Shown one piece after another: positions 34,756-43,723 of a DNA stretch of 64,000 nucleotides; the first letter of the stretch is position 1, and the number at the start of each line of letters is the position of its first letter. Under the pieces are notes generated by a model, which ran no database searches, was not told where the DNA came from, and saw nothing but the letters and a program-made list of their open reading frames with translations. The DNA lies in the NCBI GenBank assembly GCA_934162445.1, contig CAKPIT010000005.1, forward strand, positions 1 through 64,000, in the 5' to 3' direction. The DNA is from an uncultured Bacilli bacterium (lineage in GTDB: Bacteria > Bacillota_I > Bacilli_A > RF39 > UBA660). The translations under genes were made by a program, and so were the position numbers.

Positions 34756-35637
34756 ATGAAAAAGAAAAATAAATATTTATATATATTAACCATTATTATC
34801 TTTTGTTTAAGTTTTTTCCTTGATTATTACAATACTCCTAAAAAGAATGAAAAAAAGGCCTTTGCTTCCGATGCCCTTATTGTAAATTATCTTGATGTTG
34901 GAGAAGGGGATTCCATCTTTATAGAACTTCCTAATAATGAAACTTTATTAATTGACGCTGGTGAAAAAGAGATGGGCGATAGAGTTATAAATTTTATTAG
35001 CAATTTAGGCTATGAAAAGATTAATTATATTATAGCTACTCATCCCCACACAGATCATATTGGCGGCCTTGAAAGTGTGATAAATGCTTTTGCTGTTGAT
35101 AAGATTTATATGCCTAAAGTATCATCTAATACTAAGACCTTTGAAAGTCTTTTAAACACCATTAAAGAAAAAGGATTAACCGTTACATCAGCTAAAGGTG
35201 GAGTTTATCTTTTAAATGATGAATCTAAAAACTTAACATTACAATTTCTAGCTCCTAATAGTTCCACCTATAAAAACTTAAATAACTATTCGGCAGTTTT
35301 AAAACTTACCTATCAAAACACCCGCTTTCTTTTCATGGGTGATGCTGAAGTTAAAAGTGAACAAGAAATTACCCTAGATCCAACCGCCGATGTCATTAAA
35401 GTTGGTCATCATGGTAGTGATACTTCATCAAGTCTTTCTTTTCTTAAAAGAGTTAATCCTAAATATGCTATCATTATGGTTGGTAAAGATAATCAATATC
35501 ATCATCCTTATCAAAAAATTATAAATCGTTATCAAAATCTTGGTGTTACCGTCTATCGTACCGACTTAGCCGGAAATATTGTTTGTAAAAGTGATGGTGT
35601 AGATGTTAATTGTGAAGGATCTAAGAAAGGAGAGTAG
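34756..35637 (+). CDS. ComEC/Rec2-type metallo-beta-lactamase-fold hydrolase
   Basis: 293 residues. One N-terminal hydrophobic segment (about 7-24) exports the domain. The MBL motifs are clear: VNYLDVGEGDSIFIELP, THPHTDHIGG (HxHxDH), FLFMGDAE and VGHHGSDTSSS. This is the extracellular nuclease-like domain of ComEC as a separate protein, without the transport channel. The DUF3006 gene after it is its usual companion. Confidence 0.88.
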   Translation: MKKKNKYLYILTIIIFCLSFFLDYYNTPKKNEKKAFASDALIVNYLDVGEGDSIFIELPNNETLLIDAGEKEMGDRVINFISNLGYEKINYIIATHPHTDHIGGLESVINAFAVDKIYMPKVSSNTKTFESLLNTIKEKGLTVTSAKGGVYLLNDESKNLTLQFLAPNSSTYKNLNNYSAVLKLTYQNTRFLFMGDAEVKSEQEITLDPTADVIKVGHHGSDTSSSLSFLKRVNPKYAIIMVGKDNQYHHPYQKIINRYQNLGVTVYRTDLAGNIVCKSDGVDVNCEGSKKGE

Positions 35638-35638
35638 C

Positions 35639-35836
35639 ATGGAAGTTATTGTAGATAGAATAGAAGATGATAAAATAGTAGTGGAAATTACTAAAGGTAA
35701 CCTTGGTATAATTTCTAGAAACATTATTCCAACCGCCAAAGAAAAAGATATCATTGATATTACTATTAACTCTAAGAAAACTAAAAATCGTGAAAAAGAA
35801 ATCGAAAATTTGATGAATGATGTCTTTCAAGATTAA
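35639..35836 (+). CDS. DUF3006-like small protein
   Basis: 65 residues from ATG 35639 behind AAGGAGAG, directly after the MBL gene. The start EVIVDRIEDDKIVVEI, then GNLGIISRNIIP, fits DUF3006, small beta-rich proteins found beside ComEC-type hydrolases. The function is not known. Confidence 0.75.
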   Translation: MEVIVDRIEDDKIVVEITKGNLGIISRNIIPTAKEKDIIDITINSKKTKNREKEIENLMNDVFQD

Positions 35837-35892
35837 TTCTTGCCAAATTTTAATAAAAACTGTTATAATATATACATATTATTAAAAAATAT

Positions 35893-35922
35893 TTGACATA
35901 ATAACTAAAAAGGTTCTATAAT
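35893..35922 (+). promoter_or_regulatory. Promoter of the gatCAB-aspS operon
   Basis: TTGACA (35893-35898) and TATAAT (35917-35922) with an 18-bp spacer, just before the T-box leader. Confidence 0.8.
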
Positions 35923-35928
35923 ATGTAG

Positions 35929-36172
35929 ATGAAAACGTTAAAGAAGAGAAGTAGTGATATCCCTCTTTTCCAAGAGAGTTCATCAACTGGTGGAAGATGA
36001 ATAAAAGATATATCATGAATAACACTTCGGAGTGCTTAAAGAAATTAAAGTAGACTAAGCCGGGGGTAACTCCTCGTTATCAAATAAAGCGATTATCAAC
36101 AGATAATAAATTGGGTGGTACCGCGGGAATAAAGACTCTCGTCCCTATAGGGATGATGGGTCTTTTTATATT
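35929..36172 (+). promoter_or_regulatory. T-box leader with Asn specifier, upstream of gatC
   Basis: This fills the gene-free stretch before gatC. GGTGGAAG and the stem-I loops precede GAATAACACTTCGGAGT, where the specifier codon directly before ACT is AAC (36021-36023), asparagine. The T-box itself is TGGGTGGTACCGCGGG (36112-36127). The terminator pairs AAAGAC with GTCTTT (36131-36165) and ends in T. Uncharged tRNA-Asn would switch on the operon downstream, which makes Asn-tRNA from Asp-tRNA. Confidence 0.9.
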
Positions 36173-36190
36173 ATAGAAAGGATGATAAAA

Positions 36191-36487
36191 GTGATAGAAA
36201 AAGAGAAATTAAAAGATTATGCTAATAAGTTAATGTTTGACATGAAAGAAGAAGAATATGAAACTTTGGAAAGTGAATTTGCTGTTATATTAAAACAAAT
36301 GGATATTATAGGAACAATTCCTAATATTAAAGAAGTAGAACCAATGCATTTTCCTTATGTAAGTTATGAAGCAAAACTAAGAAAAGATGAAATTGATGAA
36401 AATGAAGTTTTAACAACCGGGGAAGTTTTACAAAACTGTAAACACCAATTAAAAGATCAAGTAAAAGTACCAAAGGTGGTGTCTTAA
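36191..36487 (+). CDS. gatC: Asp-tRNA(Asn)/Glu-tRNA(Gln) amidotransferase subunit C
   Basis: GatC wraps around GatA and holds GatB. GTG 36191 is preferred because GAAAGGATG lies at a proper distance; ATG 36182 would sit inside that ribosome site. The 98-residue form matches the family length. Signatures are EFAVILKQMDIIGTIP and VEPMHFPY, then LRKDE. First gene of gatCAB-aspS. Confidence 0.9.
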   Translation: MIEKEKLKDYANKLMFDMKEEEYETLESEFAVILKQMDIIGTIPNIKEVEPMHFPYVSYEAKLRKDEIDENEVLTTGEVLQNCKHQLKDQVKVPKVVS

Positions 36488-37939
36488 ATGGATTATAGAG
36501 AAAAAACAATTAAAGATTTACGAACTGAATTAGATAGTAATAAAACTACTAGTGAAGAACTATTTAAAGAAGCAAATACTTTAGCTCATACTTATCAAGA
36601 TGAATATAATTCTTTTGTTACAATTATTGATAAATATAGAAGTAAGAAGAAACAAGATACTTTAGTAACTGGTATTCCTTATGCTTTAAAAGATAATTTT
36701 TCAACTTCAAATATTTTAACAACTGCCTCAAGCAATATCTTAAAAGATTATATTCCTGTTTATGATGCTACTTGCTATAAAAAACTAAAAGATGCTGGTG
36801 CCATATTAGTTGGAAAAACCGTTTTAGATGAACTTGCTATGGGTGGAACCGGAACTACAGGTCACACTGGTAGTGTTAAAAACCCATGGGATAAAACAAG
36901 ACAAATTGGCGGTAGTAGTGCTGGTAGTGCTTCAGCAGTAGCTCTTGGTATTGTTCCATTTGCTCTTGGTAGCGATACTGGTGATTCCATTAGAAAACCC
37001 GCATCCTTTGGTGGGGTAGTAGGCTTTAAACCAACTTATGGTCTAATTTCCAGATATGGTCTTTTTGCTTTCGCCTCAAGTCTTGATCATGTTGGTTGTT
37101 TCACAAGATGTGTTGAAGATGCTGCTATTGTTACTGATATCATCAAAGGTTATGATAAAAAAGATATGACTAGTATCGATAGTAGTACTATTAATCTTAA
37201 AAAAGAAATGTTACAAGATGTTAAAGGTAAAAAACTTTTCTATATTAAAGAAATTTGTGATAAGAAAGAATATGAAAAAGAAGACTCTAACTTATTTACT
37301 GTTCTTGATAAATTCCAAGAAGTCTTAGAAAAATTAAAACAAGCTGGTCTAATAATTGAAGAAGTATCCATTGATCGTAAACTTCTAGAAGCTATTTATC
37401 CTTCTTATATGACTATCAGTTGTGCTGAAGCTACAAGTAACAATGCTAACTTAACTGGCATTCAGTTTGGTCCCCGTGGAGAAGGTAGTAACATAAATGA
37501 AATTATGTTTAATGCTAGAACGAAAGGCTTCTCAGAATTAATTAAAAGACGGTTTGTCTTAGGAAGTTACATCTTACAAAAAGAAAATCAAGAGCGTCTT
37601 TATTTAAACGCTTGTAGAATTAGACGGTTAATCGTTGATAAAATGAATGAATTATTTAAAACCTATGATGGTATGATCTTACCTTGTAGTGGTAGTTGTG
37701 CTCCACACTTTGATGAAAAAACAGATCAACTATCAGATCGTTACTTAATAATGGAAAATCATATGGCCATTGGTAATTTTGGTGGTTTCCCAAGTATTAC
37801 CCTTCCATATGGCTTTATTGAAGATTGTCCAATCGGTTTAAATTTAACTGGTAAAGTCAAAGACGATGGTCTAGTTCTTGCTCTTGCTAAAAAAATAGAA
37901 GAATCTACTGGCTTAAAAGGTCAAGTAAAGGAGGTATAA
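36488..37939 (+). CDS. gatA: Amidotransferase subunit A
   Basis: GatA releases ammonia from glutamine for the amidation. At 483 residues it has the amidase signature: catalytic lysine in ALKDNFS, cis-serine in GGSSAGSASAVALG and nucleophile serine in GSDTGDSIRKPASFGG. In most GatA proteins the latter reads GSDTGGSIR; here an aspartate replaces the second glycine, a mild oddity. It begins at the base after the gatC stop. Confidence 0.95.
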   Translation: MDYREKTIKDLRTELDSNKTTSEELFKEANTLAHTYQDEYNSFVTIIDKYRSKKKQDTLVTGIPYALKDNFSTSNILTTASSNILKDYIPVYDATCYKKLKDAGAILVGKTVLDELAMGGTGTTGHTGSVKNPWDKTRQIGGSSAGSASAVALGIVPFALGSDTGDSIRKPASFGGVVGFKPTYGLISRYGLFAFASSLDHVGCFTRCVEDAAIVTDIIKGYDKKDMTSIDSSTINLKKEMLQDVKGKKLFYIKEICDKKEYEKEDSNLFTVLDKFQEVLEKLKQAGLIIEEVSIDRKLLEAIYPSYMTISCAEATSNNANLTGIQFGPRGEGSNINEIMFNARTKGFSELIKRRFVLGSYILQKENQERLYLNACRIRRLIVDKMNELFKTYDGMILPCSGSCAPHFDEKTDQLSDRYLIMENHMAIGNFGGFPSITLPYGFIEDCPIGLNLTGKVKDDGLVLALAKKIEESTGLKGQVKEV

Positions 37940-37940
37940 T

Positions 37941-39383
37941 ATGTATAAAGTTGTTATTGGTCTAGAAGTTCATTGTGAAATAAATACAATCTCTAAAAAC
38001 TTTTCTCCATCACCTAATGAATTCACTTTAACTCCAAATATTCATGTTAGTCCCACTGATTTAGGATTACCGGGTATATTGCCAGTTGTCAATGAAGAAG
38101 CTTGTAAAAAAGCCTTGAAAACGGCCATGGCTCTAAATTGTACTAATCCTGATGAAGTAATTTTTGATCGTAAAAACTATTTTTATCCTGACTTGCCAAA
38201 AGGTTATCAAATAACTCAAGTTACTAAACCTATGGGGCGTAATGGCTACTTAGATATCAAAGTAGGGGATAAAGAAAAAAGAGTTTATATTCACCAACTT
38301 CATCTTGAAGAAGATACTGCTAGTCTTGATCATTATGAAAACTATTCTTTAATTGATTATAACAGAAGTGGTATTCCTCTAATGGAAATAGTAACTGAAC
38401 CATGCTTGAACAGTGCTGAAGAAGCTGTTACTTTCCTTGAAGACTTACGTGATGTTTTCCTTTTCTGTGAAGTTAGTGAAGCAAGAACTAACAAAGGCCA
38501 AATGCGCTGCGATGTTAATATTTCACTTATGGAAGAAGGTAGCGATACTCTTGGTACTAAAGTTGAAATGAAAAATATCAATGCCTTCAATAGTGTTAGT
38601 GCTGCTATTAACTATGAAATAAAACGTCAAAGTGAACTTTTAGATAAAGGTGAAAAAATAGTTCAAGAAACAAGACGAATTGATGAAGATGGTAAAACTT
38701 ATTCGATGCGTGAAAAAGTTGATGCAGTCGATTATAAATACTACATTGAACCAAACCTTCCTCCAGTTAAACTAACAGAAAGTTACCTACAAGCCATTAA
38801 GGATACTGTTCCAATGTTAAAATTAGATCGTTTAAAACACTACATGAATGATTATCACTTATCAGAGTATGATGCTACGGTCTTATCTAAAAATAAAGAT
38901 ATTGCTGACTACTTTGAAGAAATTATCTCCTTAGGAAGTGATATTGAATTAACTGTCAATTTTGTTACCACCAGCGTTTTAAGTTCGCTAAAAAAATTAG
39001 AAATAACTTTAAAGGAATTTCCTATTACAGCTAGTATGCTAAGTGGTTTAATTGATTATGTTAAAGAAGGAAAAATATCTCTTGACCATGGTAAAAAAAT
39101 TCTTTATCAGGCCTTAGAGAAAAATAAAAATCCATTAGATATTATTAAAGAATCTCATCTAGAACAAATAAATGATGAGCCAACCCTTTTAAAATACATT
39201 GAAGAAGCTCTTAATGAAAATAAAACTCAATTAGACCAATATATATATGAAGGAAAAGATTATGTGGTTAATTACTTTATTGGTAAGATTATGCAAAAGA
39301 CCAATCGTCAAGCTAATCCTAATATAACCTTAACCCTATTAAAACAAGAATTAGAAAAGAGGAAAGAAAATGAAAGCAAATAA
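37941..39383 (+). CDS. gatB: Amidotransferase subunit B
   Basis: GatB activates the misacylated aminoacyl-tRNA with ATP. 480 residues with GLEVHCEINT at the start, FDRKNYFYPDLPKGYQITQ, the RSGIPLMEIVTEP segment and a C-terminal YqeY-like tail for tRNA binding (VNYFIGKIMQKTNRQANP). One base separates it from gatA, and its end overlaps aspS by 14 bases. Confidence 0.97.
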   Translation: MYKVVIGLEVHCEINTISKNFSPSPNEFTLTPNIHVSPTDLGLPGILPVVNEEACKKALKTAMALNCTNPDEVIFDRKNYFYPDLPKGYQITQVTKPMGRNGYLDIKVGDKEKRVYIHQLHLEEDTASLDHYENYSLIDYNRSGIPLMEIVTEPCLNSAEEAVTFLEDLRDVFLFCEVSEARTNKGQMRCDVNISLMEEGSDTLGTKVEMKNINAFNSVSAAINYEIKRQSELLDKGEKIVQETRRIDEDGKTYSMREKVDAVDYKYYIEPNLPPVKLTESYLQAIKDTVPMLKLDRLKHYMNDYHLSEYDATVLSKNKDIADYFEEIISLGSDIELTVNFVTTSVLSSLKKLEITLKEFPITASMLSGLIDYVKEGKISLDHGKKILYQALEKNKNPLDIIKESHLEQINDEPTLLKYIEEALNENKTQLDQYIYEGKDYVVNYFIGKIMQKTNRQANPNITLTLLKQELEKRKENESK

Positions 39384-41115
39384 ATATCGTGATCACTATG
39401 CTGGAAAACTTCGCAATAGTGATGTTGGAGAAAAAGTAAGAATAGCTGGATTCATTGAAAATATCCGAGATCATGGTGGCGTTATTTTCGTTGATATTAG
39501 AGATCAATTTGGTACTATTCAAGTTGTTAGTAATGATGATAGTATTTTTGATGGTCTAACAAGAGAATCTGCTGTTAGTATCGCTGGTACTATTAGAAAA
39601 AGAGATGAAAATGATTATAACCCTCGCCTTGAAACTGGTGAGATTGAATTATTAGTAGATACCATAGATGTTTTAGGTAAAAGTATGAATGTTTTACCAT
39701 TTGAAATTATGACTAGTAAAGACGTTAATGAAGATGTTAGATTAAAATATCGTTACCTAGATTTACGAAATCCAAAAGTAAAAAATACCATTCTTTTTAG
39801 AAATAAAGTAATTCGTTACTTACGTAAAATCATGGAAGATGCCGATTTCCTTGAAATTCAAACTCCAATTTTAACAGCATCTTCCCCAGAAGGAGCCCGT
39901 GACTTTGTAGTTCCAAGTCGTAAATACAAAGGTAAATTCTATGCTCTTCCGCAAGCCCCTCAACAATTTAAACAATTATTAATGTGTGCTGGTTTTGACA
40001 AATATTATCAAATTGCTCCATGTTTCCGTGATGAAGATGCTCGTCGTGACCGTGTTTATGGTGAATTTTATCAATTAGATTTTGAAATGGCTTTTGCCAC
40101 TGAAGAAGATGTTTTAGAAGTAGGGGAGAAAGTCTTTTATCAAACTTTTAAAGAATTTTCTACCAAAGAAATAAGTCCTGCTCCATTTAAACGTATTAGT
40201 TACAAAGAATCTATGGAAAAATACGGAACAGATAAGCCTGATTTACGAAATCCATTAGTTATAATTGATTTAACTGAAGAATTTATGGATACTGATTTCC
40301 GTCCATTTAGAGGCATCCCTGTTAAAGGAATTAAAGTTCCAAATATTGCTTCCAAAAGTAATTCTTGGTTTAATGAGTTAGTCGATTATGCTAAAACTTT
40401 AGGAATGCCGGGAATAGGATATTTCAAAGTTAATGAAGATCTATCTTTCGCGGGTCCTATTGATAAATTCTTATCAGATGATGAACGTAAATCATTAATT
40501 GAAAAAGCTTCCCTAGAGGCTAATGACGTTTTATTCTTTATAGCTGATCGGACTAAAGCTTTACCACTTGCTGGTGAAATCAGAATGGAATTAGGTCGTA
40601 AATTACACTTAATGGATGAAAATAAATTTGAATTTTGTATTATTAATGATTTCCCAATGTATGAGTGGAGTGAAGAAGAAGATAAATACATCTTTATGCA
40701 TAACCCATTCAGTATGCCACAAGGTGGTCTTGAAGCCTTAGATAATGATAATAAAGAAGAAATTCTTGCCTATCAATATGATTTTGTATGTAATGGTATT
40801 GAACTTGCTAGTGGGGCTGTTCGTAACCATGATTTAGAAATTATGAAAAAAGCCTTCAAAATAGCCGGTTATGAAGAAGAAGAAATAAAGAAACGGTTCA
40901 AAGCTTTATATGAAGCCTTCAAATATGGTGCTCCACCTCACGCTGGTATGGCTCCCGGTATTGATCGTATGTTGATGCTATTATTAGATGAAGACTCAAT
41001 AAGAGAAACTATCGCTTTCCCAATGAGTGCATCAGGAACAGATAACTTAATGGAAGCTCCAAATGAAATTAGTGAACATCAATTACGTGAAGCTCATATT
41101 AAAGTAAGAGACTAA
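39370..41115 (+). CDS. aspS: Aspartyl-tRNA synthetase
   Basis: 581 residues, class II. An N-terminal OB fold (about 10-105) is followed by motif 1 and motif 2 (RDEDARRDRVYGEFYQLDFEMA), a bacterial-type insertion (GAD) domain from about 280 to 400, and motif 3 (GMAPGIDRMLMLL). In this operon with GatCAB it is probably the non-discriminating form that also charges tRNA-Asn; that is inferred from the Asn T-box and shared operon. Confidence 0.95.
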   Translation: MKANKYRDHYAGKLRNSDVGEKVRIAGFIENIRDHGGVIFVDIRDQFGTIQVVSNDDSIFDGLTRESAVSIAGTIRKRDENDYNPRLETGEIELLVDTIDVLGKSMNVLPFEIMTSKDVNEDVRLKYRYLDLRNPKVKNTILFRNKVIRYLRKIMEDADFLEIQTPILTASSPEGARDFVVPSRKYKGKFYALPQAPQQFKQLLMCAGFDKYYQIAPCFRDEDARRDRVYGEFYQLDFEMAFATEEDVLEVGEKVFYQTFKEFSTKEISPAPFKRISYKESMEKYGTDKPDLRNPLVIIDLTEEFMDTDFRPFRGIPVKGIKVPNIASKSNSWFNELVDYAKTLGMPGIGYFKVNEDLSFAGPIDKFLSDDERKSLIEKASLEANDVLFFIADRTKALPLAGEIRMELGRKLHLMDENKFEFCIINDFPMYEWSEEEDKYIFMHNPFSMPQGGLEALDNDNKEEILAYQYDFVCNGIELASGAVRNHDLEIMKKAFKIAGYEEEEIKKRFKALYEAFKYGAPPHAGMAPGIDRMLMLLLDEDSIRETIAFPMSASGTDNLMEAPNEISEHQLREAHIKVRD

Positions 41116-41174
41116 TTAAGTGTATAAGTGTCAATGATGTGACACTAAAAATAAGTCAGAAAAAATATTAATTT

Positions 41175-41210
41175 TAGAAGCTTGAAGTATTTCGGGCTTC
41201 TATTATTTTT
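41175..41210 (+). terminator. Terminator after aspS
   Basis: TAGAAGC (41175-41181) pairs with GCTTCTA (41196-41202), followed by TTATTTTT. A second hairpin, AGTGTCA/TGACACT at 41127-41146, lies nearer the stop without a T run. Confidence 0.65.
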
Positions 41211-41228
41211 ATCTAAAATACGTAAACA

Positions 41229-41257
41229 TTGACAAAATAACGGTTTTGTGATATAAT
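41229..41257 (+). promoter_or_regulatory. Strong promoter of the sigma-like gene
   Basis: TTGACA (41229-41234), 17 bp, TATAAT (41252-41257). The palindrome ATGTGCACAT (41256-41265) overlaps the expected start of transcription. Confidence 0.8.
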
Positions 41258-41286
41258 GTGCACATAGTTTTTAAGGGGGAATATTT

Positions 41287-42537
41287 ATGGAAAGTGATGT
41301 TACTATTAATGGATATAGTGATTTAATTGAAAAGGTAAAAACAGAAATAATACCTAAGAATATTAAAAATAAGAAAAGAAAAGATAAAATAACGGGGGAT
41401 TTTTATAATGTTCAATCAATTCAGTTAGCACAATTAGCACATTATAGATTAACCGATGAAGAGCTATCGTTTGTTATTTCCTTTTTAGCTCAAGAAAATA
41501 TTGAAGTAACAGGAACTATTCCGGATTTTTGTTGGGATAATGATGGAGATAATTATATGTATCTTAGATCATATCGATATCAGAAATTACCGAGGGCATT
41601 AAAACAAGAAGAAATTTTAAGTTTGTATGAGAGAAAAAAGAAATTAGAAAATATTAATACTGGTATTACGGACTTAGAAAGAAAACAAGCTAATGAAGAT
41701 ATAATTAAAGATATTAGAGAAAAACTTATTCTTGGTAATATGCGACTTGCTAGATGGTGTGCTACTAGTTATTACATTAATTTACATAAAAATGGGGAAC
41801 AAATTTCTGAAGATGAGATTCAGCAAATGGCTTATGAAGCCTTAATTAGAACGGTTGATCATTATGATTTTACTAGTGGAATAGCTTTTTCATCTTATGC
41901 GATACCACGTATAAAAGGTGGCTTATATAATTATTTCCGTAGATATAAATATACAGTTAATAGTATTGTTAAAGTTTCTGATTACAAGGGACTTGAATTA
42001 AATAAAGTTATTAAAGCGATTGATTTACTTAAACAAAGTGGAAAAATAGACGATAAAGATATTAAAAAATTTACAATTGAAAATATAAATTCTATTGTGG
42101 AATCCCTTGGTGACTCTTCTTTGGATATCCCCAAAATACAAAAAGATTTAAATTTGTTATATGTAATTAATAATCCTTCTTCATTAGATATGATAACAAG
42201 AGATGAAATAGATAGGACTGAAGTTTTTTCAAGTCCCGTTGAAGATATTGTTGTTGATACAATAATGAAGAGGGAAGATGTAATTAAGAGCATGGAAACT
42301 TTAACAGATGTTGAAAGATTTGTTTTACTTAGAGAATATGGTTTTGTTGATGATGAAATAAAGACAAGGCCACAAATTGTAGAAGATTTAAACAGATCTG
42401 GTTTACAAAAAAATCGTCGTAATAGTACTGATAGTAGTAAATTTACATATGTAAATGTTGTGCATGCCGAATGTAAAGGCCTTCGAAAGATGCATCACCC
42501 AGATCGAACAAGAAAAATACGAGATTATATTGATTAG
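41287..42537 (+). CDS. Divergent sigma-70 family factor
   Basis: 416 residues, starting behind AAGGGGGA. Region 2 is recognisable: LILGNMRLARWCATSYY, QQMAYEALIRTVDHYDFTSGIAFSSYAIPRIKGGLYNYFRR. Region 4 is weaker: SMETLTDVERFVLLREYGF, then a long insertion and TYVNVVHAECKGLRKMHHP. The N-terminal 150 residues are unusual, with an NGYSDLIEKV start and LTDEELSFVISFLAQENIEVTG, which recalls region 1.1. It does not look like a housekeeping RpoD nor a known sporulation factor. Confidence 0.75.
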   Translation: MESDVTINGYSDLIEKVKTEIIPKNIKNKKRKDKITGDFYNVQSIQLAQLAHYRLTDEELSFVISFLAQENIEVTGTIPDFCWDNDGDNYMYLRSYRYQKLPRALKQEEILSLYERKKKLENINTGITDLERKQANEDIIKDIREKLILGNMRLARWCATSYYINLHKNGEQISEDEIQQMAYEALIRTVDHYDFTSGIAFSSYAIPRIKGGLYNYFRRYKYTVNSIVKVSDYKGLELNKVIKAIDLLKQSGKIDDKDIKKFTIENINSIVESLGDSSLDIPKIQKDLNLLYVINNPSSLDMITRDEIDRTEVFSSPVEDIVVDTIMKREDVIKSMETLTDVERFVLLREYGFVDDEIKTRPQIVEDLNRSGLQKNRRNSTDSSKFTYVNVVHAECKGLRKMHHPDRTRKIRDYID

Positions 42538-42559
42538 AAATTATCTTTAGATAAAAATC

Positions 42560-42592
42560 AGAGTGTTGACAAAGTTCAATACTCTTTTCTTT
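42560..42592 (+). terminator. Terminator after the sigma-like gene
   Basis: AGAGTGTTGA (42560-42569) pairs with TCAATACTCT (42576-42585, one G-T pair), followed by TTTCTTTT. Confidence 0.8.
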
Positions 42593-42664
42593 TGTAAAAA
42601 ATATCATAAAAATTTTATTTATAAGGAAACCTCTAGAAAAAATCTAAGAGCTTGTATACCCTCT

Positions 42665-42698
42665 GAAAAACTTACCTTTATAGGTAAGCTTTTTTTAT
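42665..42698 (-). terminator. Terminator of the leftward SpoIID-like operon
   Basis: CTTACC (42671-42676) pairs with GGTAAG (42683-42688). A tracts on the plus strand give U runs on the leftward transcript; a T run on the other side would also serve rightward readthrough. Confidence 0.7.
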
Positions 42699-43687
42699 TT
42701 AATAACTACTAATTTAACTCCATCAAAATAATAATTTAAAATCTGTTTATAATTAAGTTTTAAATTTGCTAAAAAATTCGCTCCAAAAATACTAAGTCCT
42801 AAACCGTTTCCAATTCCTCTTGTTATAAAAATAACTTCCTTATTACCAATTACAATAGTCATATCCGTTGATGGTAATTTAATTAAAGCAGCCATAAGCG
42901 AAGCTTCGAACTCTTTACCATTAATTTCAATTTTTTTAACTCTATTACTATTACTAATATTTGTAATTTTAAAAGTAATCTCATCACTATTAAGATTAAG
43001 AAGATGTCTAAGTTCATCAAAACTAACTTTTTTCCTTTGTAAATAATTAGGGTAGGTAAGATCAAAAAGACTTTCTCTTCGTTTAAGATAAGGAATCTTT
43101 AATTCGTCCTCGGTATAACCATTACTTACTAAATGCGTATAACATTTAATAACTTCATCATTATAAATTAAATACTCACCACCCGTATCCCTAATTGCCC
43201 TAAGATAAATATCATAATATTTTGCAAATGTTTTAGGATAATTATCTTTATAAAACTCATAATTATTATAATTTAAACTAAAATCACTATTTACTAAAAC
43301 ATCATTACGAAGATTTCTAATGACTTCACTTCGATAAAGAACCGTAAGAGCCTTAAGAGTTTCAAACTCCAAATCAAAATTAATATTAGAAAAAAGAAGT
43401 CCCAACAGTACTTCTTCCATTTTTAATTTTTTACTATTAACTAAAATAATTTTATCATTTAAATAAACTTTCTTTTTATTTAAATCTATCATTTTAGTTT
43501 CTATCCCATTAATTACAAAAATAACTTTTTGACCATTAAACTTAATATTATGAGTAGCCAAATAATTAGATGCTTTCTTTTGTAAATTATCATTAGATAA
43601 CTCATTAGCAAATTCATAATTAATATCTAAATATAAATATAAAAATTCTTCGCCATCGACATTTTCAATCTTATAACTTTCTAACAT
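42695..43687 (-). CDS. Divergent SpoIID/LytB-like protein
   Basis: 330 residues without an obvious signal peptide. The SpoIID domain pattern is present in diverged form: LEFETLKALTVLYRSEV (where SpoIID has EALKAQAVAART), AIRDTGGEYLIYNDEVI, CYTHLVSNGYTEDEL, and near the end GIGNGLGLSIFGANFLANLKLNYKQIL with YYFDGVKL (GHGVGMSQYGA in SpoIID). SpoIID is a lytic transglycosylase of engulfment. The normal S/C-x-H residues are not obvious, so activity is uncertain. It follows the phospholipase-like gene by 36 bases. Confidence 0.65.
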   Translation of the reverse strand: MLESYKIENVDGEEFLYLYLDINYEFANELSNDNLQKKASNYLATHNIKFNGQKVIFVINGIETKMIDLNKKKVYLNDKIILVNSKKLKMEEVLLGLLFSNINFDLEFETLKALTVLYRSEVIRNLRNDVLVNSDFSLNYNNYEFYKDNYPKTFAKYYDIYLRAIRDTGGEYLIYNDEVIKCYTHLVSNGYTEDELKIPYLKRRESLFDLTYPNYLQRKKVSFDELRHLLNLNSDEITFKITNISNSNRVKKIEINGKEFEASLMAALIKLPSTDMTIVIGNKEVIFITRGIGNGLGLSIFGANFLANLKLNYKQILNYYFDGVKLVVIK

Positions 43688-43723
43688 TATATCACCTATA
43701 AAAATAGTGATAACTTTCTAAAA

